NCBI GenBank assembly: GCA_036443405.1 | Contig: JAZFYD010000062.1 | Coordinates: 1-17,389 of the forward strand | Direction of reading: 5' to 3' | DNA from: JAZFYD01 sp036443405 | GTDB lineage: Bacteria > Planctomycetota > PLA2 | Length of the DNA: 17,389 nucleotides | In this document: in pieces, positions 8,482 to 15,889 of the stretch | How the letters are laid out: every line of letters begins with the position of its first letter | How positions within the stretch are numbered: the stretch's first letter is position 1 | Position numbers and translations under genes: made by a program | The notes under the pieces: generated by a model | The model's database searches: none | What the model was told of the DNA's origin: nothing | What the model saw: only the letters and a program-made list of their open reading frames with translations

Positions 8482-10431
8482 CTAACGCCGTTCCACTTCG
8501 CAATCGGGCAGCGAATTCAGGAACGTTCGCCCGTACCACTTGGTCACCACTCGCGGATCGAGGATTGCGACCGTGCCTTTGTCCTCGTGGGAGCGGATCA
8601 GCCGCCCGAAACCTTGGCGCAATTTCAGGACGGCCTGCGGCAGCGAGAGTTCGCGGAACGGGTCGCCGTCGTTGTCCTCGACGCGTTCGGTGCGCGCCTG
8701 TTGCAACGGGTGATCCGGCACCGCGAACGGCAAGCGAGACAAAACGACCAGCCGCAGGTGCTCGCCGCGCACGTCGATGCCCTGCCAGAACGTGTCCGTC
8801 GCAAACAGAACGCAGTTCCGGTCCCTTCGGAACTCGTCCACGATCTGCTGCTGGCGCAGATCGCCGCCCTGTCGCATGACACGCATGCCCTTCGCCCGGA
8901 ACTCCTCTTCGAGTGCGCTGTGGCAGCGTTGCAGCGCGCGGTGCGACGTGAAAAGCACGAAGGCTCCGCCGCCGGATTCGAGCACAAGCGAGCGGATCGC
9001 CTCGATGCTCCCCTTTTCGAAACCGGCCTCGCGCGGATCGGGAAGCGACGGATACAGGACCAGCCGGCACTGTTTGCGGAAATCGAAGGGACTGCCGAGG
9101 CCGAGGGTCGCCGGCTCCTGCAAACCCAGCCTCCGCTGCAGGTGTTCGAAGCTCCCGCCAACACGCAGGGTCGCGCTGGTCAGCACAACCGACCGCGCGC
9201 GCCGAAAAAGCGTGCGGCGCAAGACGGCGGCCACCTCGATGGGCGCGGCGCGCAGAACGCTCCTATCGCGCCGGCCGCGGCCCTCGGCCCAGTAGACGAG
9301 ATCCGGATCGGCCTGGGAGTGCACCAGTTGCACCGAATGCGCGATGTCTTCGAGCCGGTCCGCGCGCGCTTTCCACTCCAACGCGAGGCCGGGGTCCTTT
9401 ATCGATCCGTGGTGCTCTTTCAGTTCCCGCACCAGATGAAGAAGCGGCCGGCTCAACGGGTCCGCGAACTCACCCGGTCTGCGCATTCGGGCTTCGGACT
9501 CCTTGCCGCGCAATCGTTCGATGCCCTGGAAGAGGTCGTTGTTCGCGTCCCGCACCTCCGCGCACGCCGCGCGAAGCCCCTTCGGCGCGTTCGCCAGATC
9601 GAACAGCCCGCCGCGCCGCGCCCGCGAGCCCGCGAGCCGGCCGATCTGGCGCGAGACCGCGTACCCGCTGACGCTGACCCCGAAGTGCTCGGCCGCGCCC
9701 TCCTCGGCCTCGTGGGCTTCGTCGAGCACGAGCGCTTCGTAGTCCGGCAGGAACTTGCCGCCCGCCTCCCGCACCGCGAGATCCGCGAACACGATCGCGT
9801 GGTTCGCGATAAGCAGCTTCGCTCCAAACATCTCGCGGCGGGACCGCTGGTACGCGCACGATTCGTAAAACTCGCATCGTTTGTGCAGGCAGTTCCCCGC
9901 CTCGGCCCGCGCCGCCTCCCACACCGCCGGATCCGGCTTGAACGGCAGATCCGCCAAACTCCCGTCCCGGCTCCGCACCGCCCACGCCCGGACCGCCTCG
10001 AGTTGCTCCCACTGGTCCGCTTCGACGCTCGCGGCGCCCTCGGCGTGGGCCATCTCGAGCCGGCGCCGGCAGACGTAGTTTCCGCGCCCTTTGACGAGCG
10101 CGAACGGGATATCGGGGAGGTTCAGGGCCTTGAGGGCCTGGATCAGGGTCGGCAGATCGCGGAGGACAAGCTGTTCCTGCAGCGCGATCGTGCGGGTCGC
10201 GATGATGATCGGGCCGCCGCCGTCGGCGATCCGCTGGAGGATCGGGACGAGGTACGCAAACGATTTCCCGACGCCGGTTCCTGCCTCGACCACCAGGTGC
10301 CGGCCCTCGGCCAGCGCCTCCTCGACGGCGGTTGCCATCTGCTGCTGCTCGGCCCGCGGACGGAACCCGGCGACGGCGGCCGCGATCGCGGACCCGGGTC
10401 CAAGGGTGTCGGCTGCTGCGATTGCATCCAC
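8482..10431 (-). CDS. dinG: DinG/XPD-type ATP-dependent DNA helicase
   Basis: 649 residues from the GTG at 10431. Superfamily 2 helicases of this type unwind DNA 5' to 3' and resolve R-loops or G-rich structures. Walker A EAGTGVGKS (49-57), four iron-sulphur cysteines (Cys121, 181, 186, 192), the DEAH box (237-240), then VVLTSATLRVGG, VLFTSHRAL, DTFWQGIDVRGEHLRLVVL, LSRLPFAVP and GFGRLIRS in order. All helicase motifs and all cluster ligands are present. The frame stays open to 10848, but that extension lies antisense to the lipoprotein gene and looks non-native. The GTG just before DAIAAADTLGPG is the best start, although no ribosome site is visible. It is divergent from the lipoprotein gene with 39 bp between start codons. 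Confidence 0.92.
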   Translation of the reverse strand: MDAIAAADTLGPGSAIAAAVAGFRPRAEQQQMATAVEEALAEGRHLVVEAGTGVGKSFAYLVPILQRIADGGGPIIIATRTIALQEQLVLRDLPTLIQALKALNLPDIPFALVKGRGNYVCRRRLEMAHAEGAASVEADQWEQLEAVRAWAVRSRDGSLADLPFKPDPAVWEAARAEAGNCLHKRCEFYESCAYQRSRREMFGAKLLIANHAIVFADLAVREAGGKFLPDYEALVLDEAHEAEEGAAEHFGVSVSGYAVSRQIGRLAGSRARRGGLFDLANAPKGLRAACAEVRDANNDLFQGIERLRGKESEARMRRPGEFADPLSRPLLHLVRELKEHHGSIKDPGLALEWKARADRLEDIAHSVQLVHSQADPDLVYWAEGRGRRDRSVLRAAPIEVAAVLRRTLFRRARSVVLTSATLRVGGSFEHLQRRLGLQEPATLGLGSPFDFRKQCRLVLYPSLPDPREAGFEKGSIEAIRSLVLESGGGAFVLFTSHRALQRCHSALEEEFRAKGMRVMRQGGDLRQQQIVDEFRRDRNCVLFATDTFWQGIDVRGEHLRLVVLSRLPFAVPDHPLQQARTERVEDNDGDPFRELSLPQAVLKLRQGFGRLIRSHEDKGTVAILDPRVVTKWYGRTFLNSLPDCEVERR

Positions 10432-10433
10432 TG

Positions 10434-10460
10434 TTGAAATCCGGGCAAACAGGGTACGAT
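10434..10460 (+). promoter_or_regulatory. Candidate promoter of the lipoprotein gene
   Basis: TTGAAA (10434-10439), a 15-bp spacer and TACGAT (10455-10460) lie ten bases before the ATG at 10471. Initiation would leave a leader of only about four bases, and no Shine-Dalgarno site is present. The -35 box sits two bases from the dinG start codon, so the two genes cannot be transcribed independently of each other's promoter complexes. Confidence 0.45.
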
Positions 10461-10470
10461 TCCCCGCTAA

Positions 10471-10965
10471 ATGACGAGGAATTCTCTCTCCGCCACCCTG
10501 TTGTTCGTCACACTCGCCCCGGCGCTCATCTCGTGTACCAGCCGGAATGTCGGCACGCCGATGCCCGAGCCGGGCAACAAACCGGATATCGAACAGCGGA
10601 CGCTGCAGATCTACGAAGTCGTCGACGAGATGTCGCGCCAGCGGCTCGGATACGTCGAGAAGAAGGCGTACGGGAGCGGCCGGATACTCTACTGGGTGTA
10701 CGGCGTGAAACGCGCGAACAAACTCGGCTACGTCGAGGAGAACGGTCGCGCCTACCGCTACCAGTGGGACCGCGCGCTCCGAAAGATGACAGAGAAGGAG
10801 TTCCCCGCTGATTCCCATGCGATCGGCGTCCGCCGGATTCTCGATCACACGGCGAACGTGGCGATGGTTCCGCGCACGGAACGCGAGCTAATCGAGGCGC
10901 TCGAGCGTGCTGAGAATGCGAGCAAGAAGGCTGCCGCGGGAAGTGCCGAGGAGGAAGAGGGATAA
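10471..10965 (+). CDS. Lipoprotein of unknown function
   Basis: 164 residues. The N-terminus (MTRNSLSATLLFVTLAPALISC) is a lipoprotein signal with lipobox LISC, acylated Cys22. The mature part has no family I recognise. It carries the tripeptide-rich units RLGYVEKKAYGSGRI and KLGYVEENGRAYRY (about 59-95), which look like a short imperfect beta repeat. An acidic/lysine tail (NASKKAAAGSAEEEEG) ends the protein. It lies upstream of rsfS, whose coding frame begins at or just after this stop, so the two probably share one transcript although their functions appear unrelated. Confidence 0.72.
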   Translation: MTRNSLSATLLFVTLAPALISCTSRNVGTPMPEPGNKPDIEQRTLQIYEVVDEMSRQRLGYVEKKAYGSGRILYWVYGVKRANKLGYVEENGRAYRYQWDRALRKMTEKEFPADSHAIGVRRILDHTANVAMVPRTERELIEALERAENASKKAAAGSAEEEEG

Positions 10966-11015
10966 CCGCGACCGGCCAAGAAACCGATCAGAACGAGTCG
11001 GGGCTGAGCGAGAGT

Positions 11016-11375
11016 GTGGCGCCCCAGGGGGATGCTGCGACGGAGGGATTCGCCTCATTCGTGGTCTCGGTGCTCGAGGACAAGCGCGCCGAGGACATCG
11101 TCTGGCTGGACGTGTCTGAAGTGACCGACCTAGCCGACATCTTCCTCGTCGCGACGCTCAACAACCCGCGCCAGATGAGCGCGGTCTCCTCCGAGTGTGA
11201 GCTGGAGCGAAAGCGCCTCGGGCTACCGCGCGTGGGCGTTGAAGGCGTTTCCTCTTCCTCTAGCTGGGTCGTGCTGGACTACGGCGATCTCGTCGTGCAC
11301 CTGTTCCTGCCTGAACAGCGCGACTACTACCAGCTAGAGCATCTCTGGGCCGATGCGAAGCGCGTCCCGCTGTGA
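11016..11375 (+). CDS. rsfS: Ribosome silencing factor RsfS
   Basis: 119 residues from the GTG at 11016. RsfS binds ribosomal protein uL14 and blocks joining of the two subunits when nutrients are scarce. The family pattern is strong: VLEDKRAEDIVWLDVSEV, LADIFLVATLNNPRQ, GVEGVSSSSSWVVLDYGD, VVHLFLPEQRDYYQLEHLW. The true start is uncertain. The frame is open further upstream and reads plausibly as protein (ITATGQETDQNESGLSES) back to an ATA at 10962, which overlaps the lipoprotein stop and directly follows a GAGGAAGAGG ribosome site. The GTG used here has only a weak GAG-rich stretch before it. Starting at ATA would add 18 residues. Convergent with the gene ending at 11562. Confidence 0.92.
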   Translation: MAPQGDAATEGFASFVVSVLEDKRAEDIVWLDVSEVTDLADIFLVATLNNPRQMSAVSSECELERKRLGLPRVGVEGVSSSSSWVVLDYGDLVVHLFLPEQRDYYQLEHLWADAKRVPL

Positions 11376-11377
11376 TG

Positions 11378-11405
11378 CTGGCCCAACGCGTGACCGCGTT
11401 GGAGC
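11378..11405 (+). repeat. REP-like palindromic element, copy A
   Basis: 28 bp immediately after the rsfS stop. The core is a perfect hairpin: CCAACGCG (11383-11390), loop TGAC, CGCGTTGG (11395-11402). Copy B is 24/28 identical in opposite orientation. It may also act as the rsfS terminator, though no T-tract follows. Confidence 0.7.
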
Positions 11406-11508
11406 GACGCGGGTGGACGGTCTGAGATGGTGGCGCGCGCTATTGCTTGTTCGACGCTCTAGCGGATTCGCTGACGAGCAACCAAGTCCAAAAATCGCAA
11501 CCTCAGAT

Positions 11509-11536
11509 GCTCCAACGGCGTCAGCCGTTGGGCCAG
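11509..11536 (-). repeat. REP-like palindromic element, copy B
   Basis: Reverse-orientation copy with stem CCAACGGC (11512-11519), loop GTCA and GCCGTTGG (11524-11531). The four differences from copy A fall in two base pairs of the stem (C-G to G-C and G-C to C-G), so pairing is kept. That indicates selection on the hairpin or descent from a family of such elements. Confidence 0.7.
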
Positions 11537-11544
11537 AAACACTG

Positions 11545-11565
11545 CGCGGTCACGCGTTGGGCTAG
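11545..11565 (-). repeat. REP-like element, partial copy C
   Basis: 21 bp, 20/21 identical to the first 21 bases of copy A in reverse orientation, then diverging, so the hairpin's second arm is incomplete. It contains the TAG stop of the TPR/zinc-ribbon gene (CTA at 11562-11564 on the plus strand). Confidence 0.6.
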
Positions 11566-12914
11566 CGATACGAGACCGAGCGGTCCTGACGCGCGCCGAA
11601 ACAGCGCGGGCAGATTTCCTTCCACTCGTGTTTGCCGCCCGCGGCCGCCGTCAGCGACATCTTGCGCACCCGGCCGGTTCCACCGCAGCGTTCGCAGTCC
11701 GTGTGCCGCACGCTGACGATCTCGAAGATGTCGCCCAGCGATTCGGCCATGTACGCCTTGAGCCAGTTCGACTTGGTTTGCACGTCGTAGCCACCCCACC
11801 ATTTTTCGGGGTCGGCCTTTATGCCCTTGCCGGCCGTCTTGACGCCGCGCTTTTGGCGAATGAACGAACCGCTCCAGTACCCGGCGAAGTGCGGCGCGCC
11901 CTTGCCCTTGTTGGCGAGGAACGCCTCGTACTGCTCCTCGGAGAGGTCCATCGTCTCCTTGATGCGTGCCTTGAGCATGCCCGGCAGTTCCGCGGTTACC
12001 CAGTTCATCGCCTGCTGAACGGTGTCGAGCTTGCCCAGCGCGATCTGTTTGCGTACGAGCTGGCTCGCCGCAATGTGCTTGGTGTGGAGGAAGCGCGCGC
12101 GCTGTTTGTCCTGCCAGACCTGCTCCAGGTCGCCAAGCGCCCGCGCCGCTGTGCGGCCGCCGCCGGCGTCGATGTATTCCTGCAGCATCGCGCGCCCCTT
12201 GGAGAAGTTCCCGTTCAGGATCGCCGCGACACGTGCCTTGGAGATGATGCGGGCCAGTTCCTCGTCCGCCCTGAGCTCCGAGAGTTCCCGGCGGCGTTCG
12301 GAGAGTTCGCGTTCGAGCCCAGGTTCGAGCTCGATCGCGGCGTCGTAGTGATCTTGCGCCTTGGCGAAGTTGCCGACATCGAACATGCGGTCTGCGAGGC
12401 GCCGATGATCCTTTGCGGTGCTGGGCGGAACGCGCTCGAGGCGTCGCAAGTAGAGCTCGTCCTTGTCGTAGACCTTGCTCTCCTCGATCTTGATCGTCTC
12501 GAGGCCTTCCATGCGGTTTTTCGGATACGGGAACAGGAGACCCTTCACTTTCAACCAGTGCTTGCCGTCCTCGTCGACGCGGACCAGGAGCCCCTCGTCG
12601 TAGCCGCCGCCGCGGAACCGGATGCGGTGGCCCTCCATCAGGCCGCGCTTTTCGTCTTCCGTGAGTTCGAGTTTGAACTCAATGCGCATTCGCTGCGCGT
12701 CCTCGGCCACGAGCGCTTCCCACTTGACGGACAGGCGCTTGCCGCCGACGCCAAACGTGCGGAATCGGAAACCGTCCTCTGTCACCTCCGAGATGTATCC
12801 GCGCATCGGCGCAAGCGGCTCGCGCTTCAGGCGAAACGAGGCGAGGATCTCATCGGTCGCGCCCGCGATGAGCGGGCTCAGCACAAAGAGGAGGAGGGGG
12901 ATCGCGCGCGTCAT
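11562..12914 (-). CDS. Secreted TPR protein with C-terminal zinc ribbon
   Basis: 450 residues. AAGGAG lies six bases before the ATG. A signal peptide (MTRAIPLLLFVLSPLIAGATD) indicates export. Residues 25-75 form a beta region (MRGYISEVTEDGFRFRTF) resembling in layout the N-terminal beta unit of the protein at 629-2395. A TPR unit follows (about 170-200: DRMFDVGNFAKAQDHYDAAIELEP) and then a long helical stretch. The C-terminus has two CxxC pairs, CERCGGTG (Cys407, Cys410) and CPRCFGA (Cys435, Cys438), a DnaJ-like zinc ribbon spaced 24 residues apart. A zinc ribbon on an exported protein is unusual because such sites are prone to oxidation. Function unknown. Its stop lies inside a repeat element. 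Confidence 0.75.
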   Translation of the reverse strand: MTRAIPLLLFVLSPLIAGATDEILASFRLKREPLAPMRGYISEVTEDGFRFRTFGVGGKRLSVKWEALVAEDAQRMRIEFKLELTEDEKRGLMEGHRIRFRGGGYDEGLLVRVDEDGKHWLKVKGLLFPYPKNRMEGLETIKIEESKVYDKDELYLRRLERVPPSTAKDHRRLADRMFDVGNFAKAQDHYDAAIELEPGLERELSERRRELSELRADEELARIISKARVAAILNGNFSKGRAMLQEYIDAGGGRTAARALGDLEQVWQDKQRARFLHTKHIAASQLVRKQIALGKLDTVQQAMNWVTAELPGMLKARIKETMDLSEEQYEAFLANKGKGAPHFAGYWSGSFIRQKRGVKTAGKGIKADPEKWWGGYDVQTKSNWLKAYMAESLGDIFEIVSVRHTDCERCGGTGRVRKMSLTAAAGGKHEWKEICPRCFGARQDRSVSYR

Positions 12915-13199
12915 TGCGACTCCTTAAATCGGTTGGCTCGGATTCCGGCACCAGAACACCGCGTTCCTAAGCCAAACATCTCAGACCAAGTATACGGATC
13001 TCGCCACTACCCTCACACGGCCCGTGCCAAAAGCGGCCAGGATTGAACGGGCCCTCGAAGATCGGCTCCACTCAGGCGATCCGGCCTCGATATCGCCGGG
13101 GCACGCCCTGATCTGGACCGGCGCTCAGGGCCGGTTGGATGCAATGGACAGGAAAGACCGCTTCCTAGGGTGTAACGGTTGCTTTACGCCGTCAGCTCC
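12915..13199. other. 285-bp intergenic region with several inverted repeats
   Basis: Non-coding spacer between the end of the pyrophosphatase gene and the start of the zinc-ribbon gene, both on the minus strand. It holds inverted repeats GGCCCGT/ACGGGCC (13019-13025 and 13047-13053), GGCGAT/ATCGCC (13075-13080 and 13092-13097), GCCCTGA/TCAGGGC (13105-13111 and 13125-13131) and ACCGGC/GCCGGT (13117-13122 and 13130-13135). The last two exclude each other. It should contain the pyrophosphatase 3' end and the promoter of the next gene. I see no ORF that looks real here. Confidence 0.5.
12989..12994 (-). promoter_or_regulatory. Candidate -10 box for the TPR/zinc-ribbon gene
   Basis: TATACT on the minus strand, 74 bp before the ATG at 12914. 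The same hexamer stands before moeA. No good -35 box is found 17 bp further up. The leader would be about 68 bases and end in the AAGGAG ribosome site. Confidence 0.35.
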
Positions 13200-15338
13200 C
13201 TAGAACATCGAAGCGAAGATCAGGGAGACGATCGACATGAGCTTGATCAGGATGTTCAGGCTCGGGCCGCTGGTGTCCTTGAACGGATCGCCGACGGTGT
13301 CGCCGACCACGGCCGCCTTGTGAGCGTCGGAGCCCTTGCCGCCATGCGCCCCCGATTCGATGTACTTCTTCGCGTTGTCCCAGGCGCCGCCGGCGTTGGC
13401 CATGAAGATCGCCATCAGGACCGAGCAGAGCAGCGCGCCGGCCAGCATGCCGCCGACCGCGTTCGGGCCGAGCGTCACGCCGATTGCGACCGGGGCGACC
13501 ACCGCCATCAGGCCGGGGATGATCATCTCCTTCAGGGATCCACGGGTCGCGATGGACACGCAGCGGGCGTAGTTGGGCTCGCCGGTCCCTTCCATGATCC
13601 CTGGGATCTCGCGGAACTGGCGGCGCACCTCCTCGATCATGCTGAACGCCGCGCGGCCAACCGCCTTCATCGTCATCGCGGAGAAGAGGAACGGGAGCAT
13701 GCCGCCGAGCAGCATGCCGACAAACGTCTTCACCTCGAGCACGTTGATGCCGGTCTTGTCGATGCCGGTCTTTTTCGCGAAGGTGAAAAAGAGCGCGAGC
13801 GCCGTGAGCGCGGCACTGCCGATCGCGAAACCCTTGCCGATGGCGGCCGTCGTGTTGCCGAGCGCGTCAAGTGCGTCCGTGCGCTCGCGAACCTCGGGCG
13901 GGCAGTGACTCATCTCGGCGATTCCGCCGGCGTTGTCCGCGACCGGGCCGTAGGCGTCCACGGCCAACGAGATGCCGAGCGTCGAGAGCATGCCGACCGC
14001 GGCGATGCCGATGCCATACAGGCCAGCGAAGTGGAACGCGCTGTAAACGGCGGCGGCGATCAGGATGATCGGGATTGCGGTGGACTGCATGCCAACCGCG
14101 AGTCCGTGAATGATGTTGGTGGCCGCGCCGGTTTCGCTCTGCGCCGCGATCGCCTGCGCGTGGCGCATGCGTTCGGACGTGTAGAACTCGGTCGCCTTAC
14201 CGATCAGGATGCCGAGGACAAGACCGCCGGCGAGGGCGTAGAAGATGCCCCACTCACCCGTGTACACCGCGCCATCGGGCCGGATGCCGTTGGCCTTCAG
14301 GAGCCAGAATACGAGCGCGGTCACGCCGGCGAACAAGAGCGACGCGATGTAGAGGCCCTTGTGCAGCGCGGCGGAAAGACTGTGCTCGTCTTTTGCGCGC
14401 ACGAAGAATGTGCCGACGATGCTGGCCAGAATGCCGATGCCGGCGAGCACGATCGGGAGCACGATCAGGGTCGAGCGCGCCTCGGCGCCGACCGAATCGG
14501 TCGCCTGTGCGAAGCCGAGTGCCATCGCCGCGATGATCGAGCCGACGTAGGACTCGAAGAGGTCCGCGCCCATGCCCGCGACGTCGCCGACGTTGTCACC
14601 CACGTTGTCCGCGATGACGGCGGGGTTTCTGGGGTCGTCCTCGGGAATGCCCGCTTCGAGCTTGCCGACGAGGTCGGCGCCGACATCCGCGGCCTTCGTG
14701 AAGATACCGCCGCCGACGCGCGCAAACAGTGCGATCGAGGACGCGCCCAGGCTGAAGCCGAAGATCAGGTTGGGGTCGTCACCGCGCCAGAGCGTCAGGA
14801 CGGTGACTCCGACGAGGCCGAGGCCGACGACGCTCATGCCCATTACCGTTCCGGAGCCGAACGCGATGCGCAGCGCTTCGGAGACCGACGTCTTGGCGGC
14901 TTCGGTCGTGCGCACGTTCGCGGCGGTCGCGGTCCGCATACCGACGAAACCGGCGACCACCGAGCAGACCGCGCCGGCGAGGAAACAGAGCGCCGTACCG
15001 CCCTGTGTGCCGTCTTGCAAGCGGCCGAACATCAGGTCGCCGAGTTGGCCCGCGTCCAAGATCTCCTTGAACTCGTACCAACTCCCGGCGTCCACGAAGA
15101 TCGTGAGGGCGGCGCCCAGGCCGATGACGAACACGACGAGAATCGAGTACTCGGTGCGCAGAAACGCCATCGCGCCCCGGCGGATGGCAGCCGCCAGCCG
15201 CTGCATTTCTTCCGTTCCCTGGGGTGCGGCAGCGAGCTTTCGCGACAAGACAACGGCAAAGATGATCGCGCTCACGGCGATTACGCCTGAGGCGATTATG
15301 AGATTCTGTTCCACAGCGGCGAGGAGATAGGGCGTCAC
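13200..15338 (-). CDS. hppA: Membrane-bound K+-dependent, probably Na+-transporting pyrophosphatase
   Basis: 712 residues from GTG at 15338, which has AAGG six bases before it; the open frame continues 25 codons further up but overlaps the promoter. The enzyme hydrolyses pyrophosphate and pumps ions across the membrane; about 15-16 hydrophobic helices are visible. The signature metal-pyrophosphate site is complete: GGGIFTKAADVGADLVGK, PEDDPRNPAVIADNVGDNVGD, plus DAYGPVADNAGGIAEM and GDTVGDPFKDTSGPS. GNTTAA has Ala498 where K+-independent enzymes have Lys, indicating K+ dependence. Glu262 in LFESYVGS sits in the helix-6 position typical of Na+-pumping forms, and the plant H+-type position four residues on is Gly266. 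Na+ versus H+ versus dual transport is inferred. It would salvage energy from pyrophosphate, which Acs among others makes. Confidence 0.95.
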   Translation of the reverse strand: MTPYLLAAVEQNLIIASGVIAVSAIIFAVVLSRKLAAAPQGTEEMQRLAAAIRRGAMAFLRTEYSILVVFVIGLGAALTIFVDAGSWYEFKEILDAGQLGDLMFGRLQDGTQGGTALCFLAGAVCSVVAGFVGMRTATAANVRTTEAAKTSVSEALRIAFGSGTVMGMSVVGLGLVGVTVLTLWRGDDPNLIFGFSLGASSIALFARVGGGIFTKAADVGADLVGKLEAGIPEDDPRNPAVIADNVGDNVGDVAGMGADLFESYVGSIIAAMALGFAQATDSVGAEARSTLIVLPIVLAGIGILASIVGTFFVRAKDEHSLSAALHKGLYIASLLFAGVTALVFWLLKANGIRPDGAVYTGEWGIFYALAGGLVLGILIGKATEFYTSERMRHAQAIAAQSETGAATNIIHGLAVGMQSTAIPIILIAAAVYSAFHFAGLYGIGIAAVGMLSTLGISLAVDAYGPVADNAGGIAEMSHCPPEVRERTDALDALGNTTAAIGKGFAIGSAALTALALFFTFAKKTGIDKTGINVLEVKTFVGMLLGGMLPFLFSAMTMKAVGRAAFSMIEEVRRQFREIPGIMEGTGEPNYARCVSIATRGSLKEMIIPGLMAVVAPVAIGVTLGPNAVGGMLAGALLCSVLMAIFMANAGGAWDNAKKYIESGAHGGKGSDAHKAAVVGDTVGDPFKDTSGPSLNILIKLMSIVSLIFASMF

Positions 15339-15385
15339 GTCGAGCCTTCTGCTTAGGGCCTTGGCTGGGTCTGAGTAAACGCGCA

Positions 15386-15413
15386 AGGGTAATGGCGCGA
15401 CGGGGCCAGTCAA
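15386..15413 (-). promoter_or_regulatory. Candidate promoter of the pyrophosphatase gene
   Basis: On the minus strand TTGACT (15413 to 15408), a 16-bp spacer and TACCCT (15391 to 15386) match the -35/-10 layout. Initiation would give a leader of about 40 bases ending in the AAGG ribosome site. Six bases beyond it a TTGACA (15420-15425) faces the ComEA-like gene, so GTCAA and TTGAC form an inverted repeat (15409-15424). Confidence 0.5.
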
Positions 15414-15445
15414 GGCTCGTTGACACCACCGCGCGTCCTAATTAC

Positions 15446-15889
15446 ATGAGCTTTCGACTCGTCCTGAGCCGTCGGCGTCCCGTGTCGCCGCGCGGCCCGC
15501 CGTCTCCGTCGCTGGCGCTATCCGCGTGCTTGGGTCTCTTGGCGTGTTTCGTGGGCGCGGCCGGGCTGTTTGAGGCGGCCGCGCCGCTGGACCCGCCGGA
15601 GTCGTTGGAGTTGTTCCGTCCGGACATCAACCGTGATCCTGGGGCGCGGCTGCGCTTGCTTCCGGGGATCGGTCCCGGGCGGGCCGCGGCGATCATCGAG
15701 GACCGGGCGCGAAACGGGCCGTTTGCAAGTGTCGAGGACCTGGCCCGTGTATCCGGGATCGGGCCAGCGACGGTGGCGGGGCTCAAGGGCCGCGCTACGG
15801 CAGGTCCTCCAAGCGGTCCAGCGTGTCCGCCAGCTTCGACGGAGCGCCCTCGTCCGGACCCGCGACCAGGGCGCGCAGGCGGCGATTGA
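15446..15889 (+). CDS. ComEA-like helix-hairpin-helix protein
   Basis: 147 residues from the ATG at 15446. One transmembrane helix (about 22-44, LALSACLGLLACFVGAAG) is followed by a compact double helix-hairpin-helix unit: NRDPGARLRLLPGIGPGRA (62-80), then FASVEDLARVSGIGPATV (93-110). This is the ComEA layout, in which the protein binds DNA outside the membrane during natural uptake. No other competence genes are nearby, so the role is open. The last 30 residues (Pro/Arg/Gly-rich) are encoded antisense to the 3' end of the MarR gene and look unlike the rest. No Shine-Dalgarno site precedes the ATG. Confidence 0.78.
   Translation: MSFRLVLSRRRPVSPRGPPSPSLALSACLGLLACFVGAAGLFEAAAPLDPPESLELFRPDINRDPGARLRLLPGIGPGRAAAIIEDRARNGPFASVEDLARVSGIGPATVAGLKGRATAGPPSGPACPPASTERPRPDPRPGRAGGD

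Noticed and set aside
8272..10437. 721-codon open frame on the plus strand
   Set aside because: Antisense to dinG, which has all its helicase and iron-sulphur motifs.
10432..10848. 139-residue N-terminal extension of dinG
   Set aside because: It is antisense to the lipoprotein gene and does not resemble helicase sequence.
11628..13046. 472-codon open frame on the plus strand
   Set aside because: Antisense to the secreted TPR/zinc-ribbon gene, which has a signal peptide, ribosome site and CxxC pairs.
13179..15290. 703-codon open frame on the plus strand
   Set aside because: It is antisense to the pyrophosphatase, whose motifs are unmistakable. The Arg/Asp/His/Ala-rich translation is typical of a GC-rich shadow frame.
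15420..15444. TTGACA and TAATTA as a promoter for the ComEA-like gene
   Set aside because: The -35 match is perfect but the spacer is only 13 bp, too short for normal sigma-70 use.
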